Shown: positions 14,547 to 19,674 of the stretch, piece by piece
Numbering within the stretch: position 1 is the first letter of the stretch
Layout: each line of letters begins with the position of its first letter
NCBI GenBank assembly: GCA_036794395.1
Contig: DAIRGS010000120.1
Location: 1 to 19,674, forward strand
Source: DASXMX01 sp036794395
GTDB lineage: Bacteria > Planctomycetota > Phycisphaerae > Tepidisphaerales > Tepidisphaeraceae
Direction of reading: 5' to 3'
Length of the DNA stretch: 19,674 nt
Position numbers and translations under genes: made by a program
The notes under the pieces: model-generated
What the model was told of the DNA's origin: nothing
Database searches by the model: none
Seen by the model: the letters and a program-made list of their open reading frames with translations, nothing else

Positions 14547-15836
14547 ATGCCACATGAAGTTACCACTAATACGTCAGCCCCATGCGAGCCGGTCGTTTCG
14601 CCATGTATACGCCCGCTATATGCTGCATGCGCGGTATACCTACTGACCTATGCACTAATAGTTGTCGCGGTGGGAATATGTGTCCACCTTTTGCCTGATG
14701 AGTCGGATGCGAACCGGAAAACTATTGTCCAGCGCATGTCTAACTTCGATGGGCAGTGGTATGGACGAATTGCGGAAACGGGATATACGTTTAGCATAGA
14801 ACATTATTCCAGCATAGTGTTCTTTCCCGCATATCCACTGGTAGGCAGAGCGCTTAGCACTGTAACCGGGCTTCGCTCAGTCACTTCGCTTGTGGCGGTG
14901 TCTGCAGTATGTTTAGCGCTCGCGTTTGTGGTATTCGCGAAGTACCTGGCAATAAAGGCGTCGTCGCGTGAAGATGCACGTCGTGTGGCGCTCACACTGA
15001 TAGCACTCGGGGTCTATCCTCCGGCGTTTTTTCTTCGAATGGGGTACACCGAATCAACGTTTTTGCTATTACTACTTGTAGCAATGTATTCGATGGAAAA
15101 GGGGTGGCACCCTCTGGTGGTTGCCTTTGTTATTGGTGCGGCAAGTGCGACCCGATTCATGGGGATCCTTCTGCTTGTCCCATTCGCAATGTATCTATGG
15201 AAGTTATACCGGTATCAATACAGCAATATGACCTCCACTCGATCGAGGCGCGTCGTCTTAGGCATGGCCGTGATTCAGTTCAGTGTACTGACGTTTGTAT
15301 CGCTGTGGGGACTCTTGGGGTTTATGGGTTATCAGCTGCTTGCCTTTAATGAACCACTTGCCTTCATAAAAGGTCAGGCGGCTTGGCATCAACGAGAGCC
15401 AGCCCCTTTCATTGCATGCATCCGTGGTCTTGCGACGTTAGAGCCTCTGTGGTCGACCTATATTTCCGACAGCCCACTGTATTGGGCGCGCATTCCGCCC
15501 AGTCATAACGCACTGATTAATCTTCGGTTCGCAAATCCGATCTTTTTTTTCATGAGCATAGTCGCTATCGTGACGGGTGCGCGTCGAAAATGGATCAATG
15601 TGCGTGAATGTACTCTGGCAGCTCTTCTAATTATTGTACCTTACCTGCTTCAGGCACCGCGCCAAGGGATGATTAGCGAAGCACGTTTTGGCGCGATTGC
15701 TTTCCCAATATATATAGTGGGTGGCCACCTATTGGCGGGACTCCCGCGGCTCGCAACGATAATTGTTCTGGCTATGTCGTGTCTTTTAATGGTCGCATAT
15801 ACGATGTCATTTGCGGGTGGATACCCGCTGTTATAA
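14547..15836 (+). CDS. GT-C mannosyltransferase, PIG-V/Gpi18-like, cassette B first copy
   Basis: A 429-residue polytopic protein of the same family as 8970 and 18229. FDGQWYGRIAETGY (67-80) carries the conserved acidic loop, with tryptophan replaced by phenylalanine before DG; FFPAYPL (92-98), GYTEST and SATRFMG follow. It is the most diverged of the three: the AYRMCM.SH.RF block of the others reads APRQGMISEARF here. ATG 14547 is chosen because a GGACGGG stretch lies upstream and alignment begins near there; a GTG at 14508 is in frame. It should move a mannose-type residue from a lipid-phosphate carrier to a protein or lipid outside the membrane (family knowledge); the acceptor is unknown. 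The gene ends 333 bases before the MauE-Trx gene. Confidence 0.78.
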   Translation: MPHEVTTNTSAPCEPVVSPCIRPLYAACAVYLLTYALIVVAVGICVHLLPDESDANRKTIVQRMSNFDGQWYGRIAETGYTFSIEHYSSIVFFPAYPLVGRALSTVTGLRSVTSLVAVSAVCLALAFVVFAKYLAIKASSREDARRVALTLIALGVYPPAFFLRMGYTESTFLLLLLVAMYSMEKGWHPLVVAFVIGAASATRFMGILLLVPFAMYLWKLYRYQYSNMTSTRSRRVVLGMAVIQFSVLTFVSLWGLLGFMGYQLLAFNEPLAFIKGQAAWHQREPAPFIACIRGLATLEPLWSTYISDSPLYWARIPPSHNALINLRFANPIFFFMSIVAIVTGARRKWINVRECTLAALLIIVPYLLQAPRQGMISEARFGAIAFPIYIVGGHLLAGLPRLATIIVLAMSCLLMVAYTMSFAGGYPLL

Positions 15837-16169
15837 TTCATTGAGAGTTGCTAAGGTGACTTCCATCATTCTTATGCTTGATCGCGTTAGAGAAGGCGGC
15901 GTGCCCGCAGCCGCCGCACAGATTAGTGTGGGAGGCGGCGGGCTTGATGGGGATGGATGTGAGATTGTCTGTTGAGATCGCTGGACGGTTCTTCAGGGAA
16001 CGGGGTGCTGGAGTTGGTCTTTGGGCGGTTCGACGGCTCGGGGACTGTTTGATCAGGTGCTGGACGGACCGTTGTGGATAGGGATGCAAATGTGACGTGC
16101 ACAGATTCGTCGAAAGGCTCAAACGTGACGTTGTTACGTTAGCAGCTCTTGTGATCGAAGGAGGATTTG
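15837..16169. other. 333-base gap before the MauE-Trx gene
   Basis: It holds a strong GC-rich hairpin (15903-15943) and, at its end, a stretch (about 16143-16169) similar to the sequence before the sister MauE gene (AGCT...GTGATC...AAGGAG here, AGCT...GTGATC...AAAGAG there). Base composition changes here from balanced to G-rich. A minus-strand open frame (15838-16191) lacks any recognisable feature. No promoter is convincing. Confidence 0.4.
15903..15943. repeat. GC-rich hairpin downstream of the GT-C gene
   Basis: GCCCGCAGCCGCC (15903-15915) pairs with GGCGGCGGGC (15934-15943) with a small bulge, and the inner CACA..TGTG adds to the stem. It lies about 65 bases after the GT-C stop. It could act as a terminator, though no T tract follows, or be a REP-like unit. 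Confidence 0.45.
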
Positions 16170-17120
16170 GTGCCCTTGTTTCGATGGTCAAAAGCCGGCA
16201 GAGTAATCGGCCTATTGCTTATTGTATCGGCCGTTCTTAAAGCTTACGAACTGACTTCGGGGTCGTTTTCAAATGACTTGGCACTTGGGAAACGCTGGAT
16301 TGGGCTGTTTGGCGTTGGATGTGAGGTCGTTTGGGCGACATGGCTGCTTTTCGGTGGCGGAGGCACAGCTACCTGGTTGCTGACGGTCTTGATGTGGATT
16401 GCGTTTGCTGGTTTTAATGCATACGGAATGGTTGTGGGAAAAGTGACGTGCGGATGTTTTGGAGCAGTGACAGTCAGCCCGCGGGTTACAATGGCGATCG
16501 ATGTGATCGCGTTGGGGTTCACGATCTTGTCGATGCCGCGTAGGGGCGGCAATCCAGGTCGGTTGGCAAGAAGGGGTCGCGGCGGGATGATTGCGGTTGG
16601 CGCGGCGATGGTGGCGAGCACGGCCTTTGGGGTTTGGAACATCAGCCGGTACTCGGATTTGCGGTTGTCGGAGGATGGTTTGGTGCGGTCGGGTTCGGCG
16701 ATCGTTATTGATACGACGTCGTGGCCGGGGAAGCGGTTTCCGCTGTTGGGGCAGACGAATATTGGGTCGGCGCTGACGAAGGGGAAGTGGGTGGTGTTGC
16801 TGTATCGGGCGGATTGCGATCACTGTCAGCGCGCGATCCCGCGGTATGTTGAGTGGATGGGTAAGCTGAGTGCGGGAGGCGGCGTGATGCAGTTGGCGTT
16901 GGTCGAGGTACCGCCATTTGTGGAGGGTCAGGAGGTTGCGATGGCTTCGCGTAAGCCAGCGGTGTATGGGCGGTTGAGTGACGGCAACGAGTGGATTGTG
17001 GGTACGCCGGTGGCGGTTACGATAGTGGATGGCAATGTCGTTGGCGTGGTTGAGGGTGAGGCGGCGGAGTTTCCGGCAGGGGTTGAGGGGATTGCGGCGG
17101 CAGTCAACAGTGGTGCGTGA
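16170..17120 (+). CDS. MauE/DoxX-like membrane protein fused to a thioredoxin-like domain
   Basis: A 316-residue redox protein. The N-terminal half is a MauE-type four-helix membrane domain (about 10-120) with the paired-cysteine motif TCGCFGAVTVSP (Cys94, Cys96). A further helix (about 139-157) leads to an extracytoplasmic thioredoxin-like domain with YRADCDHC (Cys216, Cys219) and the cis-proline TPVAVTIVDG (Pro280). MauE is needed for disulfide formation in methylamine dehydrogenase; a membrane redox pair joined to a Trx domain suggests a DsbB/DsbA- or VKOR-Trx-like relay. GTG 16170 is chosen because AAGGAGG lies 5 bases upstream; a TTG three bases earlier is too close. The Dpm1-like gene follows within 17 bases. 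The sister at 10363 has lost the Trx half. No mau structural genes are present, so another client is implied. Confidence 0.85.
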   Translation: MPLFRWSKAGRVIGLLLIVSAVLKAYELTSGSFSNDLALGKRWIGLFGVGCEVVWATWLLFGGGGTATWLLTVLMWIAFAGFNAYGMVVGKVTCGCFGAVTVSPRVTMAIDVIALGFTILSMPRRGGNPGRLARRGRGGMIAVGAAMVASTAFGVWNISRYSDLRLSEDGLVRSGSAIVIDTTSWPGKRFPLLGQTNIGSALTKGKWVVLLYRADCDHCQRAIPRYVEWMGKLSAGGGVMQLALVEVPPFVEGQEVAMASRKPAVYGRLSDGNEWIVGTPVAVTIVDGNVVGVVEGEAAEFPAGVEGIAAAVNSGA

Positions 17121-17137
17121 ATTACGAGGTTGTCGGG

Positions 17138-18109
17138 ATGTCGAAACCTGGTTTTCCTAAATCACGCGCGTCTTCGGGGGTCATCCCCCTGGACCATGGC
17201 TTGCAAAGCCATGCCACGAAAAGGCGAATCGCAGATGCTGGTGTCGACTCCAGAGCGCCGAGGGTTTCGGTCATTGTTCCGACGCTGGACGAGGGTGCGA
17301 ATTTATCGGCATTGGCGCGGCGGATTTCGGGGGCGTTGGAGGGGTGGGGGTATGAGATTTTGATTATTGATGATGGCAGCCGGGATGGGACGGTGGAGGT
17401 GTGCGGGGAGTTGGCGGAGCGGCTGCCGGTGACGTTACACGTGCGATCAGAGCCGAGGGGTGGATTGAGCGGGGCGGTGTTGTATGGGTTTGCGCGTGCG
17501 CGTGGGGAGATTTTGGTGGTGATGGATGGGGACCTTCAGCATCCGCCGGAGGCGTTGCCCGCAATGCTCGCGCCACTACTCGCGGGTGAGGCGGATTTTG
17601 TGATTGGGTCGCGGAGGGCGGAGGGAGCCCGCATCGTGGGGCGGTGGGGGTGGCTGCGGCGGGCGAATTCAGAGATTGCTCGGTTGCTGGCGGTTCCGCT
17701 GGTGGGCCGGGTGCGGGACCCGATGTCGGGGTTTTTTGCGGTGCGGCGGACGTGCATTGACGAAGGTGCGGCATTGAACCCGGTGGGGTACAAGATCGCG
17801 CTGGAGCTGATGTGCAAATGTCGTTTTAGGCGGATCGTGGAGGTTCCGATTGAGTTTGGGCCGCGGAATGGTGGTCGTTCCAAGCTGTGTATCAGGCAAC
17901 GGATTGCGTACGTCAGGCACCTTTTTCGGCTGTACTGGTTTTGCTTTCGGCGGCGCGTTCTCGGAAGAATGCCCACCCTGCCTGCGCGCATGCAGTCGCC
18001 AATTCCGCTCGCTTCGCCCGAGGTAGCCTTGTCATTACCGACAAGCGATTTGGGCTGCGAAAATCGCTCGAAAGAACCCCCTCCCTACCCACTCGCGGGC
18101 AGTCGCTAA
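17138..18109 (+). CDS. Polyprenyl/dolichol-phosphate mannose synthase-like GT2 glycosyltransferase
   Basis: A 323-residue GT2 enzyme of the Dpm1-like type, probably charging polyprenyl phosphate with mannose (or glucose) from a nucleotide sugar at the inner membrane face. PRVSVIVPTLDEGANL (41-56) opens the GT-A fold, with IDDGSRDGT (77-85), MDGDLQHPPE (129-138, metal-binding DxD) and GSRR...DPMSGFFA (157-201) following. The product would supply the donor used by GT-C enzymes such as those at 14547 and 18229. ATG 17138 has GAGGT 7 bases upstream; a GTG at 17117 overlapping the MauE-Trx stop is the alternative. The first 40 and last 50 residues are not GT2-like: they are encoded by palindromes and repeats (17176-17213; 17992-18132), so the functional enzyme probably ends near residue 273. 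Confidence 0.87.
   Translation: MSKPGFPKSRASSGVIPLDHGLQSHATKRRIADAGVDSRAPRVSVIVPTLDEGANLSALARRISGALEGWGYEILIIDDGSRDGTVEVCGELAERLPVTLHVRSEPRGGLSGAVLYGFARARGEILVVMDGDLQHPPEALPAMLAPLLAGEADFVIGSRRAEGARIVGRWGWLRRANSEIARLLAVPLVGRVRDPMSGFFAVRRTCIDEGAALNPVGYKIALELMCKCRFRRIVEVPIEFGPRNGGRSKLCIRQRIAYVRHLFRLYWFCFRRRVLGRMPTLPARMQSPIPLASPEVALSLPTSDLGCENRSKEPPPYPLAGSR
17176..17213. repeat. Double palindrome inside the GT2 N-terminal codons
   Basis: GGGGG (17176-17180) pairs with CCCCC (17185-17189) around TCAT, and CATGGCTT (17195-17202) pairs perfectly with AAGCCATG (17206-17213) around GCA. This looks like an intergenic REP-type element caught in the reading frame, contributing residues SSGVIPLDHGLQSHA upstream of the GT2 domain. 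Confidence 0.55.
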
Positions 18110-18132
18110 TTCCGCTCGCTTCCCCCGGGGTA
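17992..18132. repeat. Two 34-bp direct repeats at the GT2 3' end
   Basis: 17992-18025 and 18099-18132 match at 31 of 34 bases (GCAGTCGC[CT]AATTCCGCTC, then GCTTC). The stretch between them holds two hairpins: CTTGTC/GACAAG and GCGATTT/AAATCGC. The first copy lies in the GT2 reading frame and the second straddles its stop codon, so part of the predicted C-terminal tail is repeat sequence. Confidence 0.6.
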
Positions 18133-18204
18133 CCGGTGGAGGGAAAAGGGACGCGTGATTTAGATTTGTGGATGATGACGAGGGGCGTACCGGTGGAGGG
18201 AAAA
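18130..18204. repeat. Two identical 18-bp direct repeats before the third GT-C gene
   Basis: GTACCGGTGGAGGGAAAA occurs at 18130-18147 and again at 18187-18204, 57 bases apart. The first copy joins the end of the 34-bp repeat. The frame of the third GT-C gene is open across this region, but the repeats argue that it is not coding. Confidence 0.6.
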
Positions 18205-18228
18205 AGAACGGGCAAGAAGGGGTTGATG

Positions 18229-19545
18229 ATGGCGGGAGCCGGAAAGAGGTCGTGGAAGAGTTGGGTGGGGTTGGCGGCACTCTACACAGGAACGCTCGCG
18301 ATCATTGTTGGGGGTGCGGCGGTCGGGACCGGGGTGATGGCGAGTTCGGCCGACTATCCGCATCCGCACCAGACAATTGTGGAGGGAATGACGGCGTGGG
18401 ATGGGGAATGGTTTGCGCGGGTGGCGAGCGCGGGTTATACATATGAGGATGGCCGGACGCCCAGCCTGGGATTCTTCCCGGCTTATCCGATCCTGGGGCG
18501 GGTCATCATGGGGTTGACGGGGATGAGCGCGAACGTGGCGCTGCTGATTGCGTCTAATGCCTTGATGCTGGGGACGTTGATCGTATTCAAGGGCTATTTG
18601 AGTTCGCGGGTTGAACGCCGGGACGTGGGCGTCTTTGCGTTGGCGTGTGTGGCGTTGTTCCCGACGACATTCTTTTTCCGGATGGCATACAGCGATGGGA
18701 TGCTGCTGTTTTTAATGGTGTTGTCGATGTATGGGATGCGGGAGCGGTGGCCGGTGGTGGTGATTGCGCTGGTCATCGGGCTGGCGACGGCGACGCGGGC
18801 GGTGGGGATCGCGCTGGTTGCGCCGTTTGTGTTGTATCTTTTGCAGATCGGGGCAATGCGGAACCGCGCAGACGACGCGTTTGGGGGCGGTCGGGAAGAG
18901 CAAGCGAGGCGGCGGCGGATTGCAATTGGGGACGGCGCATTGGATGGGAATGAGCTGGTTATTCCCCCGGACCGTATCGTCTCCAGGATATTGCTGGTGG
19001 CAGTGGCCTGTTGGGGGCTAGCGGCTTATATGGGATACCAGTATTACACGTATGGAGATCCGCTGGCGTTTACGAAGGCTGAAGCGGCGTGGCACGACAG
19101 GCTGCCGCCGGGGGATGCTGTTGAATACGCGGCGGACCTGCTGACAATGGAACCGGTGCGGGCGGTGTATGCTCGGGATTGCCCCTGCTATTGGGACTTG
19201 CGGGGGCCGCACCATACGGCGGGGTTGAACCTGCAATTTGCCAATCCGATTTACTTTTGCGGGATGGCGATCTTAGTTGGAGTAGGCGGGTATAAGGGGT
19301 GGTTGAGTCGGCCCGAGTGGGTGTTGTCGGCAGTGTTGCTGGGGATTCCGTACGTGAGCAATGCATATCGCATGTGCATGACGAGCCACGCGCGGTTTGC
19401 GGCGGTGGTTTTCCCGGCATATATCGTGATGGGACAGCTTCTTGCCCGACTACCCCGCATATTTGCAATCGGTGTGCTTGCGTGTTTCGCAATATTGCTT
19501 GGCACTTATACGGCGATGTTCAGTTCGTGGTACTATTTCCTGTAA
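18229..19545 (+). CDS. GT-C mannosyltransferase, PIG-V/Gpi18-like, third copy
   Basis: A 438-residue polytopic GT-C enzyme. AWDGEWFARVASAGY (56-70) is the conserved acidic loop, followed by FFPAYPI (82-88), AYSDGM, TATRAVG and AYRMCMTSHARF. A cytoplasmic loop (GGGREEQARRRR) is longer than in the sisters. It is most like the cassette A enzyme at 8970. The open frame runs back to 17887, inside the GT2 gene, but ATG 18229 is preferred: AAGGGG lies 6 bases upstream, hydrophobic sequence starts within 12 codons, and the extra 114 residues are translated from repeats. It lies 119 bases after the Dpm1-like gene, its probable donor source. Third codon positions are strongly G-biased, unlike the copies at 8970 and 14547, which suggests it has been resident in this strand context longer. 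Confidence 0.82.
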   Translation: MAGAGKRSWKSWVGLAALYTGTLAIIVGGAAVGTGVMASSADYPHPHQTIVEGMTAWDGEWFARVASAGYTYEDGRTPSLGFFPAYPILGRVIMGLTGMSANVALLIASNALMLGTLIVFKGYLSSRVERRDVGVFALACVALFPTTFFFRMAYSDGMLLFLMVLSMYGMRERWPVVVIALVIGLATATRAVGIALVAPFVLYLLQIGAMRNRADDAFGGGREEQARRRRIAIGDGALDGNELVIPPDRIVSRILLVAVACWGLAAYMGYQYYTYGDPLAFTKAEAAWHDRLPPGDAVEYAADLLTMEPVRAVYARDCPCYWDLRGPHHTAGLNLQFANPIYFCGMAILVGVGGYKGWLSRPEWVLSAVLLGIPYVSNAYRMCMTSHARFAAVVFPAYIVMGQLLARLPRIFAIGVLACFAILLGTYTAMFSSWYYFL

Positions 19546-19579
19546 TGGGCCGGGGGAAGGATTGCGGCGGGAGACGTTT

Positions 19580-19674
19580 ATGGACCTTCGACGGGTAAAG
19601 CGATGGCAGTGGGCAGTGGCGGGGATGGTTGCCGGGCTATTGGTGGGGGCGACGCAGCTTCTCCATCGGGAGGA
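19580..19674 (+). CDS. Start of a membrane-anchored protein (cut by the window end)
   Basis: Only the first 31 residues are present: MDLRRVKRWQW followed by a hydrophobic segment (AVAGMVAGLLVGATQLL), a basic lead and one membrane anchor. GGGAG lies 6 bases before ATG 19580, and the gene starts 34 bases after the GT-C stop, so it is probably in the same operon. The family cannot be named from this much. Confidence 0.6.
   Translation, partial: MDLRRVKRWQWAVAGMVAGLLVGATQLLHRE

Noticed and set aside
16269..16823. 184-codon minus-strand frame
   Set aside because: It is an Arg/Pro/His-rich shadow of the MauE-Trx gene.
16170..17120. Methylamine utilisation locus
   Set aside because: Only the MauE-like domain is present; there are no dehydrogenase subunit, amicyanin or MauD/MauG genes.
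17887..18228. Long N-terminal extension of the third GT-C gene
   Set aside because: It overlaps the GT2 gene and is translated from direct repeats; ATG 18229 has a good ribosome-binding site and matches the sister proteins.

Overview
The window looks like a chromosomal segment from a member of the Planctomycetota, perhaps Phycisphaerae-like. This is inferred from the mix of families (pyrophosphate-type phosphofructokinase, a TPR-trypsin fusion, DUF1573 proteins, a TPR-glycosyltransferase remnant, GT-C mannosyltransferases). No rRNA, tRNA or other taxonomic marker is present, so the assignment is tentative.

Left part (1 to about 5,730): ordinary chromosomal genes. These are a PPi-type phosphofructokinase (+), a convergent hisC-hisB pair (-), a secreted TPR/trypsin-like serine protease (-) and a PlsC-type acyltransferase (+). 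The + strand is C-rich throughout, on genes of both orientations. Near 5,735 the skew turns G-rich, and at the boundary lies a decayed C-terminal piece of a TPR-type glycosyltransferase.

Right part (about 6,130 to 19,674): an accessory region with every gene on the + strand. It holds two paralogous copies of one cassette. Cassette A is a solo LuxR-type HTH protein (6131), a membrane-anchored DUF1573 protein, a small Cys-rich secreted protein, a signal-peptide protein with a C-terminal membrane anchor, a GT-C (PIG-V-like) mannosyltransferase and a MauE-like membrane protein. Cassette B has the same five structural families in shuffled order: anchored protein (11219), Cys-rich protein (12329), DUF1573 protein (13132), GT-C enzyme (14547) and a MauE-thioredoxin fusion (16170). 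A Dpm1-like polyprenyl-phosphate-mannose synthase (17138), a third GT-C enzyme (18229) and the start of another gene (19580) follow.

The join between the cassettes is a recombination scar. The MauE protein of cassette A is cut off just before its thioredoxin domain and runs in frame into the C-terminus of what was the LuxR-type gene of cassette B. The regulatory DNA behind each LuxR end (GGGG/CCCC palindrome, sigma70-like promoter, a conserved leader block) survives in both copies.

Working hypothesis, inferred from co-occurrence: the cassette makes and matures envelope proteins. Cys-rich secreted proteins would be candidate substrates, the MauE-Trx protein would supply a disulfide/redox relay, and polyprenyl-P-mannose made by the Dpm1-like enzyme would feed the GT-C mannosyltransferases. 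DUF1573 and membrane-anchored proteins would be partners at the outer face of the membrane, under a LuxR-type switch. I do not recognise this combination as a named system.
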